DNA of 64,000 bases from Vibrio lentus (GTDB taxonomy: Bacteria; Pseudomonadota; Gammaproteobacteria; Enterobacterales; Vibrionaceae): positions 1 through 64,000 of the forward strand of contig NZ_MCZK01000166.1 of NCBI RefSeq assembly GCF_002875945.1. The letters are read 5' to 3'. The number at the start of each line of letters is the position of its first letter. Within the stretch, counting starts at the first letter, position 1. Positions 1 through 8,207 of the stretch are shown here, piece after piece. Under the pieces are notes generated by a model that was given only the letters and a program-made list of their open reading frames with translations, did no database searches and was not told the origin of the DNA. The position numbers were made by a program, and so were the translations under genes.

Positions 1-103
1 TTTTTGCTTTCTGAATCTAATTACATCATTAGCAGAACACCGGATTCCTCGACTTACGAGAACTGCGCGTGTTGTAGTCTAAACCTCTACTCTTACCATA
101 TAC

Positions 104-134
104 AAAGCCTCAGCAGAAATGCTAGGGCTTTTTT
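104..134 (+). terminator. Rho-independent terminator
   Basis: An AAGCC..AGCA stem pairs with TGCT..GGGCTT around a GAAA tetraloop and is followed by a run of six T. It would end a transcript that enters from the left of the window. Confidence 0.65.
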
Positions 135-342
135 ATGTCTGTTGTTTTTGCGAAGCAATGTTGGGAGCACTAGGCGTTCCCCCCTGCCATACTTAAGGCT
201 CTAGACTGCGCGTCCCGGTAGAAAGACTAAAGCCTTTTGCTTTCTCCGTATAGAGAAAAGAGCAACAAACCTCTGCGGCTACAAATTATCGCTAATGGGC
301 AGTCCAACTTAAAAGTAACCAATATTGCTGTTTGAATAGATT

Positions 343-375
343 AAGGCTTCAGTTGAAAGACTGAAGCCTTTTTAT
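343..375 (+). terminator. Rho-independent terminator, perfect 11-bp stem
   Basis: AAGGCTTCAGT (343-353) pairs perfectly with ACTGAAGCCTT (360-370), followed by T residues. A diverged copy with a longer loop lies at about 191-245. Confidence 0.75.
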
Positions 376-627
376 TTTCTGCTCATGTTGAAACTTCATC
401 TATAAGGCGATGAATTAACGCTGTTAATCGATAAGGTGTAGTAAATTAAGTGACAAATTTGAGACCCTTACGTCTCTTCGGTTAGCCAATAGTAGTGATG
501 AAAGTTAGCTGATAAGATGCGTTGCTTGTCATTTTCATTTAATGCCCCGAAAAACTTACTACTTATGTGCCCCAATTCCTCAATGACAGCTAGTATAAAT
601 ATTAAAGATAAATCATTTAGGATCGTT

Positions 628-1467
628 ATGAGGTTACTTTGCGCTGCGGCTACTGTGTTATGTTCATTCGTAGCCATAGCAACGCCTTGGGAAAAGGCTA
701 AGAGCCCGACAATCAACTCAACATCATCTATTGGCAGTTATGCTAATGGCTGTCTAGATGGTGCACAGGCTTTGCCAATCAATGGGGAAGGGTATCAAAT
801 TATTCGCCCTCAGCGAGAACGCTACTATGGCCATACCGAGGCCATTCAATTTATTGAAAGACTAGGTGTAATTACAAGCAAGCAACTCAACACCAACTTA
901 TTAGTTGGCGATATTTCGCTACCTAGAGGTGGACGCTTCTCATCTGGTCATTCAAGCCACCAGACTGGGTTGGATATTGATATATGGTTAAGGCTCACTG
1001 ATGAGAGACTTTCCGAGAATGAACTCGCTGTTCCTAAGCCAATAAGTGTTGTCGACCTTACCAACTACAAATTACGTAAATCAAATTGGACCGATGATCA
1101 TTTTCAAGTGATTCGCTATGCAGCCAAAGATGAAAAAGTGGTACGAATCTTCGTCCATCCTGTCATTAAACAAACTCTTTGTGACCAAGAAAATTCTGAT
1201 GCCAATGAAAGAGCTTGGTTAGGTAAAATCAGGCCTTGGTGGGGACATCATTCTCATTTTCATGTTCGTCTAAAATGTCCTAAAGGCAGTTCTAACTGTA
1301 TCGCTCAAGCAAACCCGCCAAAAGGTGATGGTTGTGGGGATGAACTTGCAAGTTGGGCCCCGCAGACCATTCCAGTTCCTCCACCTAAAAAAGTGGCTAA
1401 AAGTAAGAAAAAAAAGAAAGTTAAAGTGATGCCGAGTCAGTGTTTGGCCTTGATATCAGATAAGTAA
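628..1467 (+). CDS. mepA: Penicillin-insensitive murein endopeptidase MepA
   Basis: A periplasmic LAS-family zinc metallopeptidase that cuts D-alanyl-meso-diaminopimelyl crosslinks in peptidoglycan. I chose the ATG at 628 rather than the in-frame ATG at 517. It has an AGGA ribosome-binding site and immediately starts a signal peptide (MRLLCAAATVLCSFVAIA), giving 279 residues against 274 in E. coli. Zinc and catalytic residues are in GHSSHQTGLDIDI (His108, His111, Asp116 and Asp118) and WWGHHSHFHVRLKC (residues 204-217, with His207, His210 and His212). The C-terminus ends in a lysine-rich stretch (KKVAKSKKKKKVKV). It is monocistronic, with a terminator directly behind it. The family assignment is firm from the motifs. 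Confidence 0.93.
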   Translation: MRLLCAAATVLCSFVAIATPWEKAKSPTINSTSSIGSYANGCLDGAQALPINGEGYQIIRPQRERYYGHTEAIQFIERLGVITSKQLNTNLLVGDISLPRGGRFSSGHSSHQTGLDIDIWLRLTDERLSENELAVPKPISVVDLTNYKLRKSNWTDDHFQVIRYAAKDEKVVRIFVHPVIKQTLCDQENSDANERAWLGKIRPWWGHHSHFHVRLKCPKGSSNCIAQANPPKGDGCGDELASWAPQTIPVPPPKKVAKSKKKKKVKVMPSQCLALISDK

Positions 1468-1488
1468 TCGTACTTGTCGAGGCTCATT

Positions 1489-1513
1489 ACAGTGGTAATG
1501 CCACTGTCTTTCT
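1489..1513 (+). terminator. Terminator after mepA
   Basis: ACAGTGG (1489-1495) pairs with CCACTGT (1501-1507) across a five-base loop. A T-rich stretch (CTTTCT) follows. Confidence 0.55.
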
Positions 1514-1743
1514 CGTCTCTAAAACTGGAGAAATGTCACACTTTTGTCTAGAGTTTATAAACACGTAATTAAGAACATCGTTTGATATCAAAACAAACGA
1601 ATAACGACAACAGCAAAAACAACGATGAATTTGATAATGCTTAGTCAGGGATGGCGTGTTTCTTGGGTGAAAGATGCGGCTTATGTGCAGTATATGAAAA
1701 TCAGAGTCTGATACCCGTCTATAAAAATTCCAAGGATAAGACA

Positions 1744-2052
1744 ATGACTATGATTTGTGCGAGGGAGTTCTCTCAATGGTTAAGACATAGATTCACTAAT
1801 GAGAATGTCGGTATTTCAATTTCTAGAGAAGATATAAGTCAGCTAACAGGTCGACAACGGTTAGACCCTAGCTTTGTTAATGATGTTCATTATGAACTGA
1901 TGCAGCATGGAATGGCGTTTGTCACTGATACCAGTAGGGAGAGCTTTTATCTAGTACCGGTGTCTCAAGCTAAAAACTGGCGAGAGCAACTTGAATATCA
2001 ATTTGAGAAAGAGATGTTCTGTAACATATATCCCATTGAGAAATCGGGTTAA
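1744..2052 (+). CDS. Conserved small protein of unknown function (102 aa)
   Basis: I do not recognise a named family. The ATG at 1744 follows AAGGATAAGACA, a good ribosome-binding site, and gives MTMICAREFSQWLRHRF. The in-frame ATG at 1651 has no such site. The product is soluble, without a signal peptide or membrane segment. It contains 'SREDISQLTGRQRLDPSFVND', which reads like a helix-turn-helix or winged-helix segment, followed by a strand-rich part (HGMAFVTDTSRESFYLVPVS). That layout would fit a small DNA-binding protein, but this is inference only. It is followed by a strong bidirectional terminator and is convergent with yfhL. Confidence 0.6.
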   Translation: MTMICAREFSQWLRHRFTNENVGISISREDISQLTGRQRLDPSFVNDVHYELMQHGMAFVTDTSRESFYLVPVSQAKNWREQLEYQFEKEMFCNIYPIEKSG

Positions 2053-2055
2053 AAA

Positions 2056-2092
2056 AAAGGTTCAACTTGATGATTAAGTTGAACCTTTTATC
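2056..2092. terminator. Bidirectional terminator
   Basis: AAAGGTTCAACTT (2056-2068) pairs perfectly with AAGTTGAACCTTT (2076-2088), with A and T runs on both sides. It serves the small plus-strand gene and the minus-strand yfhL/yegQ pair. Confidence 0.8.
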
Positions 2093-2094
2093 TT

Positions 2095-2349
2095 TTAGGT
2101 CAAGCCTTGAATGATGACAAACTTTTCTAATAATTCGTCATCGGTTTCAATATGTTTTGGGTCAGTAATGATGCATTTAGTAATTGGGCATACTGACTGA
2201 CATGTTGGCTTCTCATAGTGACCTTTACACTCAGTACATAAATCAGGATCGATTTCGAAGATACTGCCACCCATAGTGATTGCGCCATTTGGGCATTCTG
2301 GATCACACATATCGCAGTTTATGCACTTGTCAGTTATTAGTAGAGCCAT
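2095..2349 (-). CDS. yfhL: YfhL-family 2[4Fe-4S] ferredoxin
   Basis: A small cytoplasmic electron carrier of 84 residues, close to E. coli YfhL throughout (MALLITxKCINCDMCxPECPN). The first cluster motif is CINCDMCDPECP. The second half has CTEC, an eight-residue spacer with CQSVCP, and an extra Cys in ITKC, the Allochromatium-type ferredoxin layout. It lies 32 bp downstream of yegQ on the same strand and is almost certainly co-transcribed with it. The pairing suggests that it donates electrons to, or helps mature, the U32-family tRNA hydroxylase. That link is inferred from position. Confidence 0.93.
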   Translation of the reverse strand: MALLITDKCINCDMCDPECPNGAITMGGSIFEIDPDLCTECKGHYEKPTCQSVCPITKCIITDPKHIETDDELLEKFVIIQGLT

Positions 2350-2381
2350 TGCTTTCTTCTCAGTAGAGTTTCTAGGTAACG

Positions 2382-3800
2382 TTATTTACCTGAAGCGTTA
2401 CGTGTATCTTGGCCTGCGCTCAAATTACGCATTAACAAACCAAACTCTAGGTCAAGATCAGCTGGTACTGGAATAAAGACAAAGTGACCGTTACCTTTTG
2501 CGTCTTCTACTGGCTGAGATTTACGGTTCTCCATAACTTCTAATTTGAAAACGATGTTACCTTTTGGTGTCATCATTTCTAAGCTATCGCCAACTAGGAA
2601 TTTGTTCTTAACTTCGACTTCTGCTAAGTCGCCACGGCGATTACCAGTGAATTCACCAACAAACTGTTGAGTATCAGAGATAGAGTAACCGTACTCGTAG
2701 TTTTGGTATGTGTCGTGGGTGTGACGACGCAAGAAACCTTCAGTGTAACCACGGTGAGCTAGGCTCTCTAGCGTACCCATAAGGCTCTCATCGAATGGTT
2801 TGCCTGCAACAGCGTCGTCGATAGCTTTACGGTAAACCTGTGCTGTACGTGCACAGTAGTAGAAAGACTTAGTACGGCCTTCAATCTTCAATGAGTGAAC
2901 ACCCATCTTAGTTAAGCGCTCAACGTGTTGGATTGCGCGAAGATCTTTCGAGTTCATGATGTAAGTACCATGCTCGTCTTCAAACGCAGCCATTTTCTCT
3001 TCAGGTTTGTGTGATTCAGAAAGTAAAACGACTTCATCCGTTGGCTTACCAAGGCCTAGAGTGTTGTCTGGGCGCTCGTCTTGAACTTCAATACCTTGAG
3101 TTTCTACTTCTTGAATAGCAACACCTGTTGGGTTTGCTTCCACGATCTGACCGTTTTCGTCTTCTTTTGCAGCTTCGGTTTTGTATTCCCAGCGACAAGC
3201 GTTAGTACAAGTACCTTGGTTTGGATCGCGTTTGTTCATGTAACCAGAAAGTAGGCAACGACCTGAGTAAGCCATGCATAGTGCACCGTGAACAAATATC
3301 TCTAGCTCTGTTTCTGGGCAGTGTTCGCGAATCTCTTCGATCTCTTCAAGTGATAGTTCACGAGATAGGATCACACGCTCAACACCTTGAGTGGACCAGA
3401 ATTTTACGGTCGCCCAGTTTACAGCATTGGCTTGAACGGAAAGGTGGATCGGCATTTCAGGAAACGATTCACGTACCATCATGATAAGACCTGGGTCTGA
3501 CATGATAAGAGCATCAGGGCCCATCTCAACAACAGGCTTAAGGTCGCGAATGAATGTTTTTAATTTAGAGTTGTGTGGCTGAATGTTACATACAACATAT
3601 AACTTTTTGCCTTGAGCATGAGCTTCATCGATACCGATTTGTAGGTTTTCGTGATTGAACTCGTTGTTACGAACACGAAGGCTGTAACGTGGCTGGCCTG
3701 CGTATACTGCATCTGCGCCGTAGGCGAATGCGTAACGCATGTTTTTAAGGCTTCCTGCCGGTGATAATAGTTCAGGTACAAATGGTTTTTGTGTAGTCAT
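2382..3800 (-). CDS. yegQ: tRNA 5-hydroxyuridine synthase TrhP (YegQ, peptidase U32 family)
   Basis: Members of this family (E. coli YegQ, renamed TrhP) make 5-hydroxyuridine at the wobble position 34 of tRNAs using a prephenate-derived pathway and an Fe-S enzyme. The protein has 472 residues against about 453 in E. coli. It starts with the U32 signature ELLSPAGSLKNMRYAFAYGA and has the conserved cysteines Cys175, Cys182, Cys198 and Cys202 in the region HGALCMAYSGRCLLSGYM to GTCTNACRW. These probably bind a cluster. A non-conserved acidic linker lies at about residues 210-265. It is upstream of yfhL with 32 bp between them. The 'collagenase/protease' name often given to this family is historical. 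Confidence 0.9.
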   Translation of the reverse strand: MTTQKPFVPELLSPAGSLKNMRYAFAYGADAVYAGQPRYSLRVRNNEFNHENLQIGIDEAHAQGKKLYVVCNIQPHNSKLKTFIRDLKPVVEMGPDALIMSDPGLIMMVRESFPEMPIHLSVQANAVNWATVKFWSTQGVERVILSRELSLEEIEEIREHCPETELEIFVHGALCMAYSGRCLLSGYMNKRDPNQGTCTNACRWEYKTEAAKEDENGQIVEANPTGVAIQEVETQGIEVQDERPDNTLGLGKPTDEVVLLSESHKPEEKMAAFEDEHGTYIMNSKDLRAIQHVERLTKMGVHSLKIEGRTKSFYYCARTAQVYRKAIDDAVAGKPFDESLMGTLESLAHRGYTEGFLRRHTHDTYQNYEYGYSISDTQQFVGEFTGNRRGDLAEVEVKNKFLVGDSLEMMTPKGNIVFKLEVMENRKSQPVEDAKGNGHFVFIPVPADLDLEFGLLMRNLSAGQDTRNASGK

Positions 3801-3962
3801 TGCTTCGTTCTCTAATCTGATCTCAAGTCAGGTTGATACCACCAAGTGATATCAAAGGGGCGCAAATTTTACGCTAAAACGAGTTTGGTTGATAGCCCTA
3901 AAGATAACAATGGTATTAAGAAGCGAGTTGATAGGTATTGATAAAGGGGAGCAGGGAAGAAA

Positions 3963-3993
3963 ATAAGCTCAGATATCGTCGACACCTGAGCTT
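3963..3993 (-). terminator. Terminator of rdgC
   Basis: Read on the minus strand, AAGCTCAG pairs with CTGAGCTT over a 13-base loop and is followed by ATTTTCTT. It lies immediately beyond the rdgC stop codon. Confidence 0.5.
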
Positions 3994-4006
3994 CAAATCG
4001 GAACAA

Positions 4007-4921
4007 TTAAGCGTTAGGTTGAGTTAACCCGCCTAATGATTCAAATAGGTTTGGTAGGAAAACACTGAATTCACCACATAGCAGTGAGAAATCTGCATCA
4101 AAGCGCGCTGCTTGATCTTCACGAGGAATGTCGTCGTTCTCATCTTTTAGTTCATCACTGAATTTCAGGCGCTTGATGCTGCCATCTTCAGCAAGAATGA
4201 ACTCAATGCGATCTTGCCAGTTGATCAGAAGCTTAGTTACCACTTTGTTGGCTTCGATGTGGTTTTTAATCTCATCAGCTTCTAATTCTTGTTTCTTAAC
4301 TCGAACAATACCGCCGTCTTCTTGGATTGATTTAAGCTCTGCTTCATCGAGCATAGTGATGCCTTTAGGCGTATCACCAGATTTCACCCACTCTGTCAGA
4401 GTCGTATCAATCGCTTGCTCTGGGATAGCAGGCACTACTGGCAAACTACCCATTGTTTTACGTAGTAATGCTAATACGTCTTCCGCTTTTTTGTAGCTGC
4501 TAGCATCAACAACAATAAAGCCTTCTTTCGGCATGATCAGTGCGTAAGTGAAGTTACTGCGGCTGAAAGCACGAGGAAGAAGATCGATGATGATGTCTTC
4601 TTTTAGGCTGTCTTTCTCTTTCTTTTTCAGAGGAGTACCAGACTCAGCCTCAAGCGTTTCTACTTTTGCATTCAATGAATCTTTGATCACAGAAGCTGGA
4701 AGCATTTTCTCTTCTTTCTTTGCACAGATGAGAATGCGGTTTTCTGATACGTGCGTCATCATATCGCCGTGTCTACCCATCGCATTTACCCAGCCAAACT
4801 TCTGTTTGTCTTGGCTGCCACAAGGGGTAAAACGGAACTCTTCAAGTTGTTTCTCTAGCTGATCTGCGTTGAAGTCTATATCACGATTAAAGCGATAGAC
4901 GAGGCAATTCTTAAACCACAT
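4007..4921 (-). CDS. rdgC: Recombination-associated protein RdgC
   Basis: A nucleoid-associated protein that forms a ring-shaped dimer around double-stranded DNA and restrains RecA. The 304-residue length matches E. coli RdgC (303). The start MWFKNCLVYRFNRD and the segments FGWVNAMGRHGDMMTH and LLINWQDRIEFILAEDGSIKR are family hallmarks. It is transcribed alone and divergently from phoB. The 193-bp gap contains the PhoB box on the phoB side. Confidence 0.95.
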   Translation of the reverse strand: MWFKNCLVYRFNRDIDFNADQLEKQLEEFRFTPCGSQDKQKFGWVNAMGRHGDMMTHVSENRILICAKKEEKMLPASVIKDSLNAKVETLEAESGTPLKKKEKDSLKEDIIIDLLPRAFSRSNFTYALIMPKEGFIVVDASSYKKAEDVLALLRKTMGSLPVVPAIPEQAIDTTLTEWVKSGDTPKGITMLDEAELKSIQEDGGIVRVKKQELEADEIKNHIEANKVVTKLLINWQDRIEFILAEDGSIKRLKFSDELKDENDDIPREDQAARFDADFSLLCGEFSVFLPNLFESLGGLTQPNA

Positions 4922-5045
4922 AAATATTTCTCATACCTTTATCTGAAGACGCTCATCATAGGAGATTTCGATCCATTTGTCTTATACCTGCAATAAAAAT
5001 TAAAAGTGAAATGTTTGAGACAGTTATATGAAAATTTGTTTTCAA

Positions 5046-5079
5046 AGGTCACAAAAGTGTCATAATTAAACCAGATAAT
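5046..5079 (+). promoter_or_regulatory. PhoB box and -10 element of phoB
   Basis: Two direct repeats, AGGTCAC (5046-5052) and GTGTCAT (5057-5063), lie 11 bp apart with an A-rich spacer between them, which is the Pho-box design (consensus CTGTCAT). A -10 element GATAAT (5074-5079) begins 11 nt after the second repeat, as at known PhoB-activated promoters. This implies autoregulation of phoBR. It was found by eye and not scored. Confidence 0.65.
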
Positions 5080-5114
5080 GCAATGCGTTGATTAAATACT
5101 AAGGCTATTCAATT

Positions 5115-5804
5115 ATGTCGAGAAGGATTCTGGTCGTTGAAGATGAAGCACCTATTCGTGAGATGCTGTGTTTTGTACTTGAACAAAAAGGCTACCAAGC
5201 AGTAGAGGCTGAAGATTACGATACAGCGGTAAACAAGCTATGTGAACCTTTCCCAGATCTAGTATTACTAGATTGGATGCTACCTGGTGGTAGCGGGATA
5301 AACTTTATCAAGCACATGAAGCGTGAAGAGTTAACTCGCAACATCCCAGTTGTGATGCTGACGGCTCGTGGTGAAGAAGAAGATAAGGTTCGCGGTTTAG
5401 AAGTTGGCGCTGACGACTACATTACCAAACCATTTTCGCCAAAAGAGTTGGTCGCTCGTCTGAAAGCGGTTATTCGCCGTGTAACACCAACGGCATTGGA
5501 AGATGTGATTGATGTTCAAGGGCTTAAATTAGACCCTGTATCTCACCGTGTTACAGCAAGCGAAGGTCCAGTTGATATGGGACCAACCGAGTTCAAAATG
5601 CTGCATTTCTTTATGACTCACCAAGAGCGAGTATACAGCCGAGAGCAACTGCTAAATAACGTTTGGGGTACCAACGTTTACGTTGAAGATCGTACGGTTG
5701 ATGTTCATATTCGACGTCTACGCAAAGCACTTGAATCTGCTGGTCATGACAAATTAATTCAAACGGTTCGCGGCGCAGGCTACCGTTTTTCTACAAAGGC
5801 TTAA
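5115..5804 (+). CDS. phoB: Phosphate response regulator PhoB
   Basis: An OmpR/PhoB-class transcription factor that activates phosphate-starvation genes when phosphorylated by PhoR. The 229-residue length is the same as in E. coli. The receiver domain has the acidic pair at residues 10-11, the phospho-acceptor Asp53 (LVLLDWMLPG), a Thr in MLTARG and Lys105 (ITKPFSP). The C-terminal winged helix is at about 130-227 (RVYSREQLLNNVWG, DRTVDVHIRRLRKAL, VRGAGYRF). It is the first gene of phoB-phoR-pstS-like and has a Pho box upstream. Confidence 0.97.
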   Translation: MSRRILVVEDEAPIREMLCFVLEQKGYQAVEAEDYDTAVNKLCEPFPDLVLLDWMLPGGSGINFIKHMKREELTRNIPVVMLTARGEEEDKVRGLEVGADDYITKPFSPKELVARLKAVIRRVTPTALEDVIDVQGLKLDPVSHRVTASEGPVDMGPTEFKMLHFFMTHQERVYSREQLLNNVWGTNVYVEDRTVDVHIRRLRKALESAGHDKLIQTVRGAGYRFSTKA

Positions 5805-5837
5805 TGTGGCTTCGCTGCCTAGTTTACGGAGTCCTGA

Positions 5838-7133
5838 ATGGTTGAGAAGTTAACCTGGAAAAAGCTAGCTTGGGAGCTGGCTTTTTTTTACGCACCATGG
5901 GTTTTAGTCGGATGGATATTCGGTTACCTACCTTGGTTACTGCTGGCTGCTACAGTATTGCAGCTCGGCTGGCATCTACATAATCAAATGCGTTTGTCCG
6001 CATGGTTGTGGGATGAGAAGCGTCTAACACCACCTTCAGGCTCAGGAAATTGGGAATCTCTGTTTAACGGTATTTATCGTATGCAGCAGAGACAGCGTCG
6101 CAAGCGTAAAGAATTGACCAACCTTATCCGCCGTTTCAGAAACGGTGCTGAATCCCTTCCCGATGCCGTTGTGGTGTTTCGCGGTGAAGGTAATATTGTT
6201 TGGTGTAACAAGCTTGCTCAGTATTTACTGGGTTTTCGCTGGCCAGACGATTCAGGTCAACCGATCTCGAATTTGATCCGAACTCCGGATTTTATCAAGT
6301 ACCTCAATAAACAAGACTTCTCTGAGCCATTAGAAATGCCATCGCCACTCAATGTGGAACGTATGCTTGAGCTGCGTATCGTGCCTTACACCGAAGGTGA
6401 GCATTTGATGGTAGTACGTGATGTTACTCAGCTTAAACAGCTGGAAGGCATGCGTCGGAACTTCTTTGCTAACGTTTCTCACGAGCTACGTACACCTATG
6501 ACCGTACTTCAAGGTTACCTTGAAATGACGGAAGACCCAGACATGATTGTTGGTCCAATGTGGACGAAAGCTCATGGTGTGATGACTGAGCAATTGAATC
6601 GCATGAACAGCTTGGTCAATCAGCTGCTAACGCTTTCAAAGATTGAAGCGGCGCCAATGCATGAATTGGATGAGGTGGTTAACGTTCCGGCTATGTTAGA
6701 AGTTCTTGAAAAGGAAGCGGCTAGCCTAAGTGGGGATCGTGAACACAAGCTGGAATTTGATATTGATAAGAGCCTGCGCGTATTAGCTGATGAAGATCAG
6801 ATGAGAAGTGCGATATCGAATCTGGTTTATAACGCGGTGAAGTACACTCCGCCCGGTGCAACCGTCAAGGTTCGTTGGTATCAAACCAGTCAAGGTGCGT
6901 GTTTGGATGTGTCAGACACCGGTGATGGCATTGAACCTCAGCACTTGCATCGACTCACTGAGCGTTTCTATCGAGTTGATAAGGCACGCTCTCGTGATAC
7001 GGGTGGCAGTGGTCTCGGGTTAGCTATCGTTAAACACGCACTTAGCCATCATGACTCACACTTAGAAATTCAAAGTGAAGTGGGTGTTGGTAGTCGTTTC
7101 CATTTCACACTTCCAAGCAGATTGACTGTGTAA
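5838..7133 (+). CDS. phoR: Phosphate sensor histidine kinase PhoR
   Basis: The inner-membrane kinase that phosphorylates PhoB under phosphate limitation. It has 431 residues, as in E. coli. Two N-terminal membrane helices lie at about residues 13-47, with almost no periplasmic loop. A PAS domain follows at about 95-200. The HisKA phospho-acceptor is His215 (FFANVSHELRTPM). The ATPase boxes are NLVYNAVKYTPPG, DTGDGIEP and GGSGLGLAIVKH. The ATG at 5838 follows GGAGTCCTGA. The stop codon overlaps the start of the next gene by one base (TAATG), indicating translational coupling. Confidence 0.97.
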   Translation: MVEKLTWKKLAWELAFFYAPWVLVGWIFGYLPWLLLAATVLQLGWHLHNQMRLSAWLWDEKRLTPPSGSGNWESLFNGIYRMQQRQRRKRKELTNLIRRFRNGAESLPDAVVVFRGEGNIVWCNKLAQYLLGFRWPDDSGQPISNLIRTPDFIKYLNKQDFSEPLEMPSPLNVERMLELRIVPYTEGEHLMVVRDVTQLKQLEGMRRNFFANVSHELRTPMTVLQGYLEMTEDPDMIVGPMWTKAHGVMTEQLNRMNSLVNQLLTLSKIEAAPMHELDEVVNVPAMLEVLEKEAASLSGDREHKLEFDIDKSLRVLADEDQMRSAISNLVYNAVKYTPPGATVKVRWYQTSQGACLDVSDTGDGIEPQHLHRLTERFYRVDKARSRDTGGSGLGLAIVKHALSHHDSHLEIQSEVGVGSRFHFTLPSRLTV

Positions 7134-8110
7134 TGAAAGCGCTGATACGCATAATGCGTCTTCCTATTGTTTCTGCGCTCGTGTTGGCTACAACTCACTA
7201 CGCTTATGCGGAGCAGAGCGTAGAGTCGCTTCCTGATTACTCTAAAGTTCCGGGTATTTCTGGCAGCTTGTTGTCTGTCGGTTCCGATACATTAGCGGGA
7301 ATGACGACGTTATGGGTTGAAGAGTTTAAGTCTTATTACCCGAACGTGAATGCTCAAGTTCAGGCGTCTGGTTCTTCGACGGCACCTCCTGCATTAACGG
7401 AAGGTACTGCTCACCTCGGGCCGATGAGTCGTCCGATGCGCTTACGTGAAATTGAAGCATTCGAGAGAGAGCATGGCTATAAACCCACAGCTCTTCGAGT
7501 TGCAATTGATGCCATAGGCTTGTTTGTACACCGTGATAACCCAGTTGAAGGGCTTAACTTTCGACAAATCGATGGGATCTTTTCGCAAACATTACGCTGC
7601 GGTGCAACGAAACCACTCAATAGTTGGCAAGATCTCGATATTGAACAGCCTTGGGCTAAACATCGATTCCAACTGTTTGGCCGAAATTCGGTTTCAGGGA
7701 CATACGGCTATTTCAAGCAAAATGCCTTGTGTGGCGGCGATTTTAAGAACCGAGTGAATGAACAGCCTGGCTCTGCATCTGTGGTTCAATCCGTGGCCTC
7801 TTCCATTAGTGGTATTGGCTATTCTGGAATTGGTTATCGCGTTGCCGGTGTGAAATTGATACCGATCGCTGAACAAGGTTCCGATTATGTAGAGCCTACT
7901 AGAGCAAACATCTTGAGTGGTGATTACCCACTATCTCGTTTTCTGTATGTGTATGTAAACAAGCATCCAGATAAGCCACTTTCGCCGGTTGAGAGAGAAT
8001 TCCTTACTTTTGTTTTTTCAAAACAAGGACAAGAGTTGGTGGAAAAAGATGGTTACTTGGCAATACCGTCTGAGTTCGCAGAGCAAGAGTTAGCGAAGAT
8101 AGGGCTATGA
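7133..8110 (+). CDS. PstS-like phosphate-binding protein
   Basis: A periplasmic substrate-binding protein of the PstS family (325 residues). It has a classical signal peptide (MKALIRIMRLPIVSALVLATTHYAYA) and no lipobox. Phosphate-loop segments are recognisable: SVGSDTLAGMTTLWVEEF, QASGSSTAPPALTEG, LGPMSRPM and FGRNSVSGTYGYF. It overlaps phoR by one base, so it is expressed with the sensor rather than with pstCAB, which is about 4 kb away. It probably feeds the PstCAB importer. Because Vibrio genomes often carry further pstS paralogues, I leave the symbol blank. Confidence 0.85.
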   Translation: MKALIRIMRLPIVSALVLATTHYAYAEQSVESLPDYSKVPGISGSLLSVGSDTLAGMTTLWVEEFKSYYPNVNAQVQASGSSTAPPALTEGTAHLGPMSRPMRLREIEAFEREHGYKPTALRVAIDAIGLFVHRDNPVEGLNFRQIDGIFSQTLRCGATKPLNSWQDLDIEQPWAKHRFQLFGRNSVSGTYGYFKQNALCGGDFKNRVNEQPGSASVVQSVASSISGIGYSGIGYRVAGVKLIPIAEQGSDYVEPTRANILSGDYPLSRFLYVYVNKHPDKPLSPVEREFLTFVFSKQGQELVEKDGYLAIPSEFAEQELAKIGL

Positions 8111-8166
8111 CACGGTCGTTATAGAACGATAAAAAAATGCTTCATCAGCCATGATAATAACGCCCT

Positions 8167-8195
8167 AACAGCTTGCTAATGCAGGCTGTTTTTCA
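8167..8195 (+). terminator. Terminator between convergent pstS-like and ppx
   Basis: AACAGC and TGC pair with GCA and GCTGTT around a TAAT loop, with a single bulge on each side, followed by TTTCATTTT. Confidence 0.6.
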
Positions 8196-8207
8196 TTTTG
8201 GTCATGA

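Larger units (their letters stand above)
1..627. other. Gene-free left edge with terminator-like repeats
   Basis: No convincing gene is visible before the mepA start. The stretch holds three terminator-like hairpins, two of which are copies of one another. This is the pattern expected downstream of a stable-RNA or tRNA locus lying left of the window. I could not fold any part of it into a complete tRNA or 5S rRNA. Short reading frames here lack ribosome-binding sites and protein-like composition. Confidence 0.5.

Noticed and set aside
4..204. 66-codon plus-strand frame at the left edge
   Set aside because: It runs through a terminator hairpin, starts at a TTG, has no ribosome-binding site and has no protein-like composition.
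468..716. 82-codon minus-strand frame overlapping the mepA start
   Set aside because: It overlaps the well-supported mepA 5' end and has no upstream site. It is an opposite-strand shadow.
1487..1744. 85-codon minus-strand frame between mepA and the small unknown gene
   Set aside because: Its sequence is low in recognisable structure, it runs into the mepA terminator, and it lacks a ribosome-binding site.
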